A stretch of DNA of 41,192 nucleotides from Prevotella sp. GTDB taxonomy: Bacteria > Bacteroidota > Bacteroidia > Bacteroidales > Bacteroidaceae. The DNA lies in assembly GCA_017538195.1 (NCBI GenBank), contig JAFYJH010000038.1, positions 1 to 41,192 on the forward strand. The letters run 5' to 3'. Position numbers and translations under genes: made by a program. The notes under the pieces are model-generated. The model was not told the origin of the DNA. It saw only the letters and a list, made by a program, of their open reading frames with translations, and made no database searches. Below are positions 1 to 8,259 of this stretch, piece after piece. Positions within the stretch are counted from its first letter, which is position 1. Each line of letters begins with the position of its first letter.

Positions 1-771
1 GCGATAGTGCTCGTCGCTTTCGAGAGCCGCCAACGCCACCGCCTCCGAGAAGCGGTTGTAGCCCAGATATTTGTTGATGTAACTCACGAAATGGTCGTGG
101 CCTTTGCCGATGAAACCGAATCCGCAGCGCAGACCGGGCAGCCCGTAGAACTTCGACAGCGTGCGCGAGATGATCAAGTTCTCGTATTTGTTCACCAACG
201 GGGCAATGTAGTCCGTGTCGGTAGTGATGAAACTGGCGTAAGCCTCGTCGATGAGAACCATCGTGTCGGAAGGAATATTCTCCATAATCCGCCCGATTTC
301 ATCGGGTGTCAGGCTGTTTCCCGTCGGGTTGTTGGGCGATGCCAGCAACAGCATTCGGGGGTGGATTCGGTTGGTGTATTCGATGACCTCGTCAATGTCG
401 TAGGCGAAAGTATCGTCCTGTTCGTGCAGGGGATACATCTCGAAAGTGCCGTAGCATTCGTCGGCCACCTTGTTGTAGTACCACCACGAAAACTCGGGAA
501 TCAGAATCTTCTTGTTGTCGCCCTTCATCAAGTAGTAGTGAATGGCATTTTTCAGGATGTCCTCGCCGCCGTAGGCCAGCAAAACCTGCTCTTCTGGCAC
601 GCCGTAGATCTCGCTGACGCGCACACTGATGACACTCTTCTTGCCCTGATCGTAGATGCGCGTGTAGAAGCACAAATCTTTCGGGTCAAAATTTTTGATG
701 GCCTCCACCACTTTCTGGCTCGGCTCGAAGTTAAACTCGTTTCTATCGAGAAAATTGATTTCTTTTTCCAT
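1..771 (-). CDS. PLP-dependent class I aminotransferase, histidinol-phosphate aminotransferase-like (3' end outside window)
   Basis: The ATG at 771 opens a frame that runs without a stop to the window edge (257 codons, C-terminus missing). It starts MEKEINFLDRNEFNF. Visible family motifs are SPNNPTGNSLTP in the large domain, DEAYASF with the Asp that pairs with the pyridine nitrogen, and SRTLSKFYGLPGLRCGFG with the Schiff-base Lys in the TLSK core. These belong to fold-type I aminotransferases of the HisC/CobD branch, which move an amino group using pyridoxal phosphate in the cytosol. The substrate cannot be decided: no his or cob gene is beside it, so histidinol phosphate is only one option. 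It is divergent from the glycosyltransferase at 872, with about 100 bp between the two starts. Confidence 0.85.
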   Translation of the reverse strand, partial: MEKEINFLDRNEFNFEPSQKVVEAIKNFDPKDLCFYTRIYDQGKKSVISVRVSEIYGVPEEQVLLAYGGEDILKNAIHYYLMKGDNKKILIPEFSWWYYNKVADECYGTFEMYPLHEQDDTFAYDIDEVIEYTNRIHPRMLLLASPNNPTGNSLTPDEIGRIMENIPSDTMVLIDEAYASFITTDTDYIAPLVNKYENLIISRTLSKFYGLPGLRCGFGFIGKGHDHFVSYINKYLGYNRFSEAVALAALESDEHYR

Positions 772-792
772 AAAATTCGGTTTTTTCGGCTG

Positions 793-800
793 CAAAGATA
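793..800 (-). promoter_or_regulatory. -7 box of the aminotransferase promoter
   Basis: The minus strand reads TATCTTTG, an exact match to the Bacteroidota -7 consensus TAnnTTTG, 22 bases before the ATG at 771. I see no good -33 TTTG at the usual spacing. Confidence 0.6.
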
Positions 801-842
801 CAAAGAATTGGGGAATAACGGCTTAGAATTAAGAATTATTTG

Positions 843-850
843 TATCTTTG
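843..850 (+). promoter_or_regulatory. -7 box of the glycosyltransferase promoter
   Basis: TATCTTTG matches TAnnTTTG and ends 21 bases before the ATG at 872. It rules out the longer frame that opens with TTG at 848, because that codon lies inside the box. The -33 element is weak. Confidence 0.6.
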
Positions 851-871
851 TGCCCAAAATCGTGTAAGTTT

Positions 872-2035
872 ATGGAAAAATCGGGCGATAATTCCTCAAA
901 AAATATCATCATCGGCTTCGACGCAAAGCGAATTGTGCGAAACGGAACGGGACTCGGCAGTTACGGTCGGACGCTGGTCAATGACCTCGCGGCTGACGAC
1001 AGCCTGCAACTGCGACTCTACGCGCCCGACAAAGGGCGCGACGACCTGCGAAACCAGATTGTGAGCCGTCCGAATGTCGCGTTTTTCTATCCAACACTTC
1101 ACACTTCACACTCCACACTTCACGCTTCTTATTGGCGCACACGCGGAATCGTCCGCGACCTGCTGCGCGACGGCGTTCAGATTTATCACGGACTGTCGGG
1201 TGAACTGCCCGTCGGCATCCGAAAAAGCGGCATTCGCAGCATCGTCACCATCCACGACCTGATTTTCCTGCGTCATCCCGAATTCTACCATTGGCTCGAC
1301 ACGAAAATCTACGCTTGGAAGTTCCGCCAGACCGTCCGTGAGGCCGACCACATCATCGCCATCAGCGAATGTACGAAGCGCGATATTATCGAGTTTGGCG
1401 GCGTCGATGAAAGCAAAATTTCGGTCATTTATCAGAGTTTTTCGCCCCAATTTTCGGCTCAAGTCGCGCCCGAAACTTTGGAAAGCGTCCGACAACGCTA
1501 CGAACTGCCGAATCGCTACGTTCTCAATGTCGGAACAATCGAGGCACGAAAGAATATCTTGTTGGCAGTCAAGGCTTTGCATTATTTGCCAGAGGAAATT
1601 TCGCTCGTTGTTGTTGGCCGTCGGACGAAATACACCGACAAGGTCTTGGAATACGCGAAAAATCACGGTTTGAGCCATCGAATCAAGATGTTTCACGGCG
1701 TTCCCGACGACGACTTGCCCGCGTTCTACGCACAAGCCGAAACCTTCGTCTATCCTTCTATTTACGAGGGTTTTGGCATTCCCATCATCGAGGCCATCAG
1801 TTGCGGATTGCCCGTCGTTGCCTGCACAGGTTCGTGTTTGGAGGAGGCCGGCGGTCCCGACTCGCTCTATGTCGCTCCCAACGACGAAAAAGCAATGGCC
1901 GACGCGATTCGCCAGACCCTCAAGGGCGCCGATGGACGCGAAGAACGCATCTACCGCAGTCGCGACTATATCCGCCGTTTCGAAGGCCGCGATGTCGCCC
2001 GACAAGTTGCCGAGTTGTATAGTTTTTTGAAATAG
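872..2035 (+). CDS. GT4-family glycosyltransferase
   Basis: This is a 387-residue GT-B glycosyltransferase that should transfer a sugar from a nucleotide-sugar donor to a glycan or lipid acceptor at the cytosolic face of the membrane. The N-terminal domain has a Gly-rich loop (GTGLGSYGR, about 25-33) and YHGLSGELP near 105. The C-terminal donor domain has NVGTIEARKN (219-228) and the GT4 E-x7-E motif (Glu299 to Glu307 in YEGFGIPIIEA), followed by SCGLPVVAC. The start at 872 follows the -7 box at 843-850. Residues about 74-86 are written by a run of ACACTTC heptamers (1094-1128) and look like an insertion into the family sequence. No other glycan genes are adjacent, so the acceptor is unknown. 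Confidence 0.85.
   Translation: MEKSGDNSSKNIIIGFDAKRIVRNGTGLGSYGRTLVNDLAADDSLQLRLYAPDKGRDDLRNQIVSRPNVAFFYPTLHTSHSTLHASYWRTRGIVRDLLRDGVQIYHGLSGELPVGIRKSGIRSIVTIHDLIFLRHPEFYHWLDTKIYAWKFRQTVREADHIIAISECTKRDIIEFGGVDESKISVIYQSFSPQFSAQVAPETLESVRQRYELPNRYVLNVGTIEARKNILLAVKALHYLPEEISLVVVGRRTKYTDKVLEYAKNHGLSHRIKMFHGVPDDDLPAFYAQAETFVYPSIYEGFGIPIIEAISCGLPVVACTGSCLEEAGGPDSLYVAPNDEKAMADAIRQTLKGADGREERIYRSRDYIRRFEGRDVARQVAELYSFLK
1094..1128 (+). repeat. Five tandem heptamers (ACACTTC) inside the glycosyltransferase gene
   Basis: Three exact ACACTTC units and two one-base variants (ACACTCC, ACGCTTC) stand head to tail over 35 bp. They encode a Thr/His/Ser-rich stretch around residues 74-86. The period of 7 is not a multiple of 3, so any gain or loss of one unit would shift the frame. 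Confidence 0.85.
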
Positions 2036-2088
2036 TGAGAAACAGTTCTCGAATATTTGAAGAAAACTAACCGTAAACCCAGAAACAG

Positions 2089-3855
2089 TCAGGAAGTATA
2101 TTGTTCGGCATTGAATCCAATTTTAGGAATTCTTCTGTTGATGCCTGAACCCTGTAAAACATCTCGTACGCGCTCATATTGTTTGACAACATCTGGACGA
2201 ACAGATGGAGGAGTTTGTTTTAATGATGACTCTATTAAGTTCTCACTGATTGGAACATTCTGCAAACCAGCATTCATCGCGGCGTCATTCACAATATAGG
2301 CGATATCACTCGCAATATATCCGTCTGTTTCCTTGGCAAACTTACGCAAGTCCATTTCTGACGTCGGACGGTCTTTCAAATGCAATCTAAACATTTCAAG
2401 CCGCGCTTCCTCATCTGGCATCGGAATATAAACCAGTTTGTCGATACGTCCTGTTCGCAAGACAGCGGGGTCAATTTTGTCAGGTCTATTCGAAGTTGCG
2501 ATGACAAAGATTCCTCGATGTCCGCAATTGTTCATTTGGGAAAGAAATTCATTTACTTCTCCCGATGTTTGTTGCATCATGTCTGTTCTTTCTGGCACGA
2601 CCGCATCAAATTCATCAAAACAAATGATGGTTGGCTGCATTTTCTGGGCTGAATCAAATAATGCGGCAATTTTTTCTTGAGTTCCATGGACAAAGGTGCT
2701 CGCAATGTCGCTCGCCTTCACCATCATGAAATTGAATCCGGCTTCTTCTGCAAATTTTTCCGCAAAGAATGTTTTTCCACAGCCCGGAGGACCATAAAGA
2801 AGCATTCCATTGGGCAATGAAATTTTATATCTGTGAGCTTGTTCCTTGTTTTTCAACCAAAACAAAACTTTCTTTTTCAAATTTTCTTTCAACTCAGCCA
2901 TCCCTGCGATGTCTGCAAACCCATTGCCTTTCGGTTTTGTCGCTTCGACAGGAGAGGAATTTTCTTTTCTGACACCACCTTTTTCTAATGTTTCAACACG
3001 GCGTTTTTGCGTGGAGCCCAACGAACCGGAATCATCCATTTTTTTTAGGTCTTGGACCATTTCTTTCACATTCTGATAACGGCCATTACGATCAGATGAA
3101 AGTCCTTTTTTAAAGAATTTCTCCCATTGGCTTCCGACTTTTTCCTCAGAAAAATCAAGGGGATTCTGTCTTGTTGCCAAGAGAGAATCTTTTTCCGCAT
3201 GACCTTTTGTTTGCCAAGGTGCTTTTCCCGTCATGAGCTTATAAAACAGGGCTACCAAAGAAAACGTATCGGATTGTAATGAATGTGTGCCATCAATCGC
3301 CTCATTTGCTAAGTAAAAGAAATCCTTTTCCGCCGTGCTGTAAATTGCTTTTTCCTCTTTTTCTCTGCAACTGTGACCTAAATCGATAATTGTTGGAGAG
3401 AGTTCTTTGTCAATGATGATGTTCGACGGACTAATTTTATTATGAATGATTCCATAGTCATGCATGTATGAAATTCCATCTAACACTCCTTTCATAATAC
3501 CGACAGATTCGGCAGCAGACAACTTCCCGTTTCGATTAACATAATCTTCAAGCGATTCTCCCTGATAGAATTTGGTAATCATGTAATGGAAATCCTTGTC
3601 TGCTGCCGAAATTTCGCCACAATCTATGAATTCTATGACATTCCGATGTGAAAGATCCATACAGTTGAGAAACTCCAAAACTTCCTTGTCGTTATACAGT
3701 AATTCCTTTGGTGTCTGAGCCATATCGTATATTTTCAGGAAATAAGGAGTGTTGTTTTCGTCAACCACTTTATACGCCTCATAGAATCCATTGCTTGAAA
3801 TGTTGGACTCAACGACATATCCCTTTACACATTGGCCTATATCTAAGAAATTCAT
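2089..3855 (-). CDS. Pseudokinase-AAA+ ATPase fusion
   Basis: This 588-residue protein has two parts. Residues about 10-270 have a eukaryotic-like Ser/Thr kinase fold: Lys41 sits at the VAIK position, Asn145 at the metal-binding Asn and DLG (158-160) at DFG. However, the HRD catalytic motif reads HNK (138-140), so the catalytic Asp is a Lys, and the Lys of HRDxK is Ser142. It is therefore probably a pseudokinase, perhaps still able to bind nucleotide. Residues about 310-560 form an AAA+ ATPase of the FtsH/Cdc48/Vps4 type: Walker A GPPGCGKT (355-362), Walker B with Asp414-Glu415, sensor-1 Asn456 and arginine fingers in the LRTGR segment (466-470). No membrane segment or protease domain is seen. 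It lies 12 bases after the YbjN-like gene and shares its promoter. The likely role is ATP-driven remodelling of a protein partner. The partner is unknown, but the divergent tubulin-like protein is a candidate. Confidence 0.85.
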   Translation of the reverse strand: MNFLDIGQCVKGYVVESNISSNGFYEAYKVVDENNTPYFLKIYDMAQTPKELLYNDKEVLEFLNCMDLSHRNVIEFIDCGEISAADKDFHYMITKFYQGESLEDYVNRNGKLSAAESVGIMKGVLDGISYMHDYGIIHNKISPSNIIIDKELSPTIIDLGHSCREKEEKAIYSTAEKDFFYLANEAIDGTHSLQSDTFSLVALFYKLMTGKAPWQTKGHAEKDSLLATRQNPLDFSEEKVGSQWEKFFKKGLSSDRNGRYQNVKEMVQDLKKMDDSGSLGSTQKRRVETLEKGGVRKENSSPVEATKPKGNGFADIAGMAELKENLKKKVLFWLKNKEQAHRYKISLPNGMLLYGPPGCGKTFFAEKFAEEAGFNFMMVKASDIASTFVHGTQEKIAALFDSAQKMQPTIICFDEFDAVVPERTDMMQQTSGEVNEFLSQMNNCGHRGIFVIATSNRPDKIDPAVLRTGRIDKLVYIPMPDEEARLEMFRLHLKDRPTSEMDLRKFAKETDGYIASDIAYIVNDAAMNAGLQNVPISENLIESSLKQTPPSVRPDVVKQYERVRDVLQGSGINRRIPKIGFNAEQYTS

Positions 3856-3867
3856 ATTCAGATCTTT

Positions 3868-4236
3868 TTATTGCATTTTACTGTAGAAATGATATCTTCC
3901 TTCATGGAGAATATCCAAAAGACGCTCCATGAAATCATCAATATCAGGAGTCTTGTCAATGAAGATTTCTGTCATCAGCCATACAGAACCACCGTCTTGA
4001 ACCACAACCTTCAAACACTTAACATCGCGCGTCAATGTATTTGCAATCTCAAGAACTTTCATCTTTTCTCCAGGCTGTACTTCATAAATGCCAGGCATTA
4101 CTAACTGGAAAAACAATTCGTCATTTTTCGGGTTAAAAATGATGAAATTTGAGCCTTGATACCTAAATACCAACCCGAACTCCTCTTCTTCGAATTTGAC
4201 CCCATTGTTTTGAAGCCACTCTTTGTAAACGTTCAT
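3868..4236 (-). CDS. YbjN-like (type III chaperone-fold) small protein
   Basis: This 122-residue acidic protein has no signal peptide or membrane segment. Its pattern fits the YbjN/T3S-chaperone-like alpha/beta fold: an N-terminal helix with Trp8, a FRYQGSNFIIF hairpin, a VMPGIYEV strand, a helix with the ANTLTRDVK segment, then VWLMTEIFID and the closing DDFMERLLDIL helix. Members of this fold usually bind other proteins rather than catalyse reactions. It is the first gene of a two-gene minus-strand operon with the pseudokinase-AAA gene 12 bases downstream. Its leader is about 170 nt if transcription starts at the promoter at 4418-4448. I assign the family from pattern only. Confidence 0.7.
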   Translation of the reverse strand: MNVYKEWLQNNGVKFEEEEFGLVFRYQGSNFIIFNPKNDELFFQLVMPGIYEVQPGEKMKVLEIANTLTRDVKCLKVVVQDGGSVWLMTEIFIDKTPDIDDFMERLLDILHEGRYHFYSKMQ

Positions 4237-4417
4237 ATTACTTAGTTGTTTTAGAAAAATCCAAGCGGCCCCCTACAAGGATTGTTATTTTTTCACTGAT
4301 TTCTGCATGCATACAAAAGCGCAGAGCCCGCCCTGTTTTCAGAAAACGCCTTTGGTTGCATGAGGTTCTCCGTCATTGAATTGCTCGAAGATTTTTCAAA
4401 TTGGGATTAGAACACTG

Positions 4418-4448
4418 CAAAAATACAAAAAAACAGAATAAAGACAAA
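4418..4448 (-). promoter_or_regulatory. Promoter of the YbjN-like/pseudokinase-AAA operon
   Basis: On the minus strand TTTG is followed after exactly 19 bases by TATTTTTG (4418-4425), matching TTTG-N19-TAnnTTTG. It faces away from the plus-strand promoter at 4466-4496, and the two -33 boxes are only about 17 bp apart. Confidence 0.75.
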
Positions 4449-4465
4449 AGAATTTGAAAAAAATC

Positions 4466-4496
4466 TTTGCTTTTTTAAATCTTTTTTATAACTTTG
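4466..4496 (+). promoter_or_regulatory. Promoter of the asparaginase/tubulin-like operon
   Basis: TTTG (4466-4469), 19 bases, then TAACTTTG (4489-4496) is a full consensus match. The ATG at 4527 follows by 30 bases. This shows that the asparaginase-like gene starts here and has not simply lost an upstream coding part. Confidence 0.8.
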
Positions 4497-4526
4497 CGGT
4501 CGTAAACTAAGAATAAATTTAACGTT

Positions 4527-5726
4527 ATGGATCAAAAATCGAATAAATCTGCTATTCTGATTACCCATGGCACAGACACCTTGGCATGGACTCATGCCGC
4601 CGTCCGCTATGCCGTGAAAAACAACGTCGTCAATATCGCCATCACGGGTAGTCAGATTCCTATGCCAGACGGTGTGGGCGACTTCTCTGATGCTTACGCA
4701 AATATCGGAAATAGCATCCGATTCCTGTCGCAGTTTAAGCCGCCGCACATCTTCACGGTATTCAACAACGGGCAGAACGCCTTCTCCGACTCGCTCTACA
4801 AAATCAACCGCTGGGACAATCAAGCCTTTGAGGGCGACCTCATCGGAACCATGCAGTGGGACGAGGTGAAATTTCGTGACGACGACGTGGTCGAAACCAC
4901 CGATACTCCTACGGCATTGGACACCCTCTATGTGGTGACTACGGGAGGCACTATCGAGGCCACTTTCAACCAAGAAGGTGTCCTGTCGCCTCAACAGAAC
5001 CGGCTCTCGTCTTTCATCAAGTCCAAGTTCGACAATCCCGATACGAAAATTGTGTATATGCCGGCTTGCACCATCGACTCGTCCGACCTCACTTTCGCCA
5101 AGATGAAGGCCGTGATAGAGAAGGTGAAGGAGTGCTTCGAGCATATTGCTCCCAATTCGGAAGTGAAGGTCGATATGGCTTTCGACGAGAACGTGCGTGT
5201 CATCTATACCGACCCCTTCAAGACCGAAGAGCAGTACCGTAAGGAGATGGAAGGGGCCTCGGCCGTGATTCTGGCCGGCTATGGCGGCGGCAACATCAAC
5301 ATTGATGAGGGTTCGGGTTTCTCGCCCTTGCGGCTCATTAAGGAGAAGAGCCATGAGCTGCCGATGGTGCTCACCTCGCAAGTGGCACTGGGGCCTGCCG
5401 ACTTCATCTACGAGAACGCGTGGGAGGCTATCAAGGCTGGTGCCATCTCTGGAGTTGACCTCTCCATCCCTGAAATCCAGATGCGCCTGGCATACTTGAT
5501 GGGGCACAGACAACAGATAGAAGATTATTGCGCCTCACATCAAACCGATTTCATGAAGGTTGTGGAGTGGCTGTTCATGTCGGGAATGAAGTTCCGCACC
5601 AACCGCAGTCGCAGGAAATATGAAACCGAAAGAGGAGTGGTTTTTGACAAGAATGACCTTTTAATCAATTACATTTTTGAGGAGAGTTTGAAAAAAAATA
5701 ATAACAATATAGTGCAAAATGAATAG
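4527..5726 (+). CDS. Asparaginase-family amidohydrolase with permuted motif order
   Basis: This 399-residue protein carries all hallmark motifs of L-asparaginases (Asn to Asp plus ammonia), but in a different order. HGTDT (14-18, catalytic Thr16-Asp17), TGSQIP (40-45) and the Lys at 92 (aligning with the conserved Lys near 162 of the E. coli enzymes) come first. TGGTIE (139-144, nucleophile Thr) and DSSD (184-187) follow, then a C-terminal domain with GYGGGN (251-256). In AnsA/AnsB, TGGT and the substrate Ser precede HGTD. The break falls in the loop before the HGTD strand, so this looks like a circular permutation within the N-terminal domain. Active-site residues appear retained, so activity is plausible. 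There is no signal peptide, so it is probably cytosolic. The last 45 residues are basic, then acidic and Asn-rich, and have no match I recognise. The gene overlaps the tubulin-like gene by 8 bases. Confidence 0.85.
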   Translation: MDQKSNKSAILITHGTDTLAWTHAAVRYAVKNNVVNIAITGSQIPMPDGVGDFSDAYANIGNSIRFLSQFKPPHIFTVFNNGQNAFSDSLYKINRWDNQAFEGDLIGTMQWDEVKFRDDDVVETTDTPTALDTLYVVTTGGTIEATFNQEGVLSPQQNRLSSFIKSKFDNPDTKIVYMPACTIDSSDLTFAKMKAVIEKVKECFEHIAPNSEVKVDMAFDENVRVIYTDPFKTEEQYRKEMEGASAVILAGYGGGNINIDEGSGFSPLRLIKEKSHELPMVLTSQVALGPADFIYENAWEAIKAGAISGVDLSIPEIQMRLAYLMGHRQQIEDYCASHQTDFMKVVEWLFMSGMKFRTNRSRRKYETERGVVFDKNDLLINYIFEESLKKNNNNIVQNE

Positions 5727-8247
5727 TTTGTATATCGGCCTCGGAGGCGCTGGAATTGCTTCCGTCGCAACATACGCCAAGATGGCGCAAGGAAAAGATC
5801 TCAACCGGAATGATGAATTCCTTTATCTTGATACGGATGAATACATGGTAAGACAGTTTCCTGTCATGGGTAATAATGACTTTGTTCTACTCGGTGGTAA
5901 CCAAATGTCTCTCGATAGGTTGATTCAACGAGAACGGTATGATTTGTCTGGTTCTGACGAATCGAGAAAAAAACAAGCCCGGCATTTTTTTTCGTGGTTT
6001 GACGAAAACGCCCCTGACAACTGGTCTCGTTTTCCCTTGAATATGGGAAGCGGAGCGAACAGAATGGCGGCCCGTGCGATGCTTTTCTATGACTATAACA
6101 ACGTAAAAAATAGAATCGCTAACAAATTAACCTATGTCGATGAAAATGGGAACCAGCAAATCAGAGAGGTATTTGTGGTGTATGGTACTTGTGGCGGCAC
6201 GGGAAGCGGCATCGTGCTTGACATCCTTTATATGATTCAAGAGATATTCCATGTACAGGCCCGACATAACTTTGTCAATTTGCTGCTGATAATGCCTGAA
6301 GGATATATTCATGAACTCGGGCTACGGGATGTAAGATATTCTAAATATTGCTTGAACTCATACGCCCTCTTTGAAGAAATCAATGCGTGTCTCAAGGATT
6401 ATTATGGTTTCCAAGGTGATGACGTGAACTATGCGGGTATGCAGTGGTACAAACACAGATGTTGCGATGACGGGACACCACCTGTCAGATTTCATGTATT
6501 CAGCAAAGCATTCTTGTTTGAATCGGTTGATCCGATGGCCAGACAACCTTTCAGCTACAAACAAATTGCCGACAAGGTGTCCGATTTCATATACTCTTTT
6601 GAATTGAGCAGTTCTGCACATCACGTAATAGCTAATCATTTTAGAGCGGAGAAAATTAACTCAAGAAATAAACCATTCATCAAGGGTTTTGCCGCCACAG
6701 GCATGTATGTGGTGCAAACTTGGGAGGAACTGACCCGCAAGTATGTGAAAGAAAAATTCATTTACCAGATGCTATATCATGGTTTTATCGGGTCAGGCGA
6801 GCAATTGGAACCCAATGTTTTGGGAAAAGATATTTGTGTGTTTGATGCGGAAATAGATCGACTCATTGCCGATTACCAACATCAAATGCACAAAATCTTT
6901 ACTGAAAAGTTGGAAGGTGTCAGCAAGGACGAACTCTATCATATTGTAGCAACATTAGAACGGCAATTAATCCACAAGGACACCCGTGTTTTTGAAGATG
7001 TATTCGAAAGAGATGGGAAGGGAATGGATATGGAGCTAAAGCGGTTGTTGATGCAAGTGAAGGATTTGACTAACTCTTTATGTGTAGAATGGGCAAAACG
7101 TTATAACTTGAACCATGCCCTTCAAATCATTGAACACTTGGATCGCATGTGTGAAATGAGATGGAACAATGTAGTGTCGAGTTTGAACGATGCCATATCA
7201 GAATTACAGTCTCAATTACTGTCTCCTCTACGAAAGTTAGTGCTGAGCAGGGCATCCAGAAATGAAAAGGTTGCAGCACTTTTTGCGGACTTGGTGCAAT
7301 GTGTAGTTTATCGCAATTTGTCGGAGCACGGCTATTTGGATGATTGCAGGGAACGTTTGCGTGAGGCCATTGGATCCATTGATTTAAACAGTTTTGAGAT
7401 GACCTATGGTGTAAGCGTTGGCACTTGGGAACACCATTACATTAAACACCTCATGGCAATATACTATGATTCCACCAAGTCTGTTTGGCCGAACCTTGAT
7501 ATGTTATTGGATAGAGAACATGCATGTCTTTACGAAGACAATCCGGTAGAACGAGACTATGCCTCGTTGGTGCTTCAGGATGGCAAAAATCCGGATTTGA
7601 GATTCGATTTGGGCAACGACAGGTTGTTGTATTCGTATAAAACCCGTTGTGTTGGAGAACTTGATGGCGATGACGAAAGATGGAGTAATTGCTTTATGGA
7701 TTTTATGAAGGGTGATGTCAGGGATAGTATCAGAATAGCGTTTGAGGCTTATGCACAAAAGGTCAAACAAAAAGCCGAGGAATTGGCTAATGCCCCGGAA
7801 TTGTCCAAATCCTTCGCCACCGTGTTTAGTCTTCTTTCCCCGAATGAGCAGAGTGCTTTGGTAGATAAATTGAGCTCGTTTGATTCGATATCCCTTTCAA
7901 CCCATTGTCCAGTTGCGCAAAGACCCTCAATGTCGTTGTATTCGGCCGATTTCCACAACATACCTAACTTGCAAGGAGCATTGGCACAGAATCAACCACC
8001 CATGAACACTCACTTTGTGCAGAATACATACCAGCCAGACCGAGTGGTGAAGTTGAATGTTGAATTTGGCTATTCGCCTGATGATTATCGTTATTATGAC
8101 TGTTATAAAGGTGAATTTGATAGACATTTGCAAACTCCTGAAAGGGATTGGCATCATCAACCTTTCATCGACAAGAGGTTCGCGAAAGAACGCAAACTTG
8201 GAGAAACCTTGGCAGACATGTTTGAGAGGAAATCAGAGGAAGAATAA
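5719..8247 (+). CDS. Tubulin/FtsZ-like GTPase (Tubulin_2-like)
   Basis: This is an 842-residue protein. The N-terminus has the dinucleotide loop of the tubulin/FtsZ superfamily (YIGLGGAGIAS, 5-15). GTCGGTGSG at 156-164 is the tubulin signature that binds GTP phosphates. The first 350 residues fit a GTPase domain and the remainder is long, mostly alpha-helical and charged. The C-terminal 110 residues are rich in Pro, Tyr, Asn and Gln and could be a flexible tail. FtsZ is about 320-450 residues, so this is not the division protein; it resembles the large bacterial tubulin-like proteins grouped in Pfam as Tubulin_2. Its ATG lies 8 bases before the asparaginase-like stop, implying translational coupling. 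It has no membrane segment. GTP-driven polymerisation is inferred from the family, and its cellular role is unknown. Confidence 0.8.
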   Translation: MNSLYIGLGGAGIASVATYAKMAQGKDLNRNDEFLYLDTDEYMVRQFPVMGNNDFVLLGGNQMSLDRLIQRERYDLSGSDESRKKQARHFFSWFDENAPDNWSRFPLNMGSGANRMAARAMLFYDYNNVKNRIANKLTYVDENGNQQIREVFVVYGTCGGTGSGIVLDILYMIQEIFHVQARHNFVNLLLIMPEGYIHELGLRDVRYSKYCLNSYALFEEINACLKDYYGFQGDDVNYAGMQWYKHRCCDDGTPPVRFHVFSKAFLFESVDPMARQPFSYKQIADKVSDFIYSFELSSSAHHVIANHFRAEKINSRNKPFIKGFAATGMYVVQTWEELTRKYVKEKFIYQMLYHGFIGSGEQLEPNVLGKDICVFDAEIDRLIADYQHQMHKIFTEKLEGVSKDELYHIVATLERQLIHKDTRVFEDVFERDGKGMDMELKRLLMQVKDLTNSLCVEWAKRYNLNHALQIIEHLDRMCEMRWNNVVSSLNDAISELQSQLLSPLRKLVLSRASRNEKVAALFADLVQCVVYRNLSEHGYLDDCRERLREAIGSIDLNSFEMTYGVSVGTWEHHYIKHLMAIYYDSTKSVWPNLDMLLDREHACLYEDNPVERDYASLVLQDGKNPDLRFDLGNDRLLYSYKTRCVGELDGDDERWSNCFMDFMKGDVRDSIRIAFEAYAQKVKQKAEELANAPELSKSFATVFSLLSPNEQSALVDKLSSFDSISLSTHCPVAQRPSMSLYSADFHNIPNLQGALAQNQPPMNTHFVQNTYQPDRVVKLNVEFGYSPDDYRYYDCYKGEFDRHLQTPERDWHHQPFIDKRFAKERKLGETLADMFERKSEEE

Positions 8248-8259
8248 GAGAACATAAAT

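Noticed and set aside
4407..5513. 368-codon minus-strand frame across the asparaginase gene
   Set aside because: It runs through both divergent promoters and has no recognisable domain.
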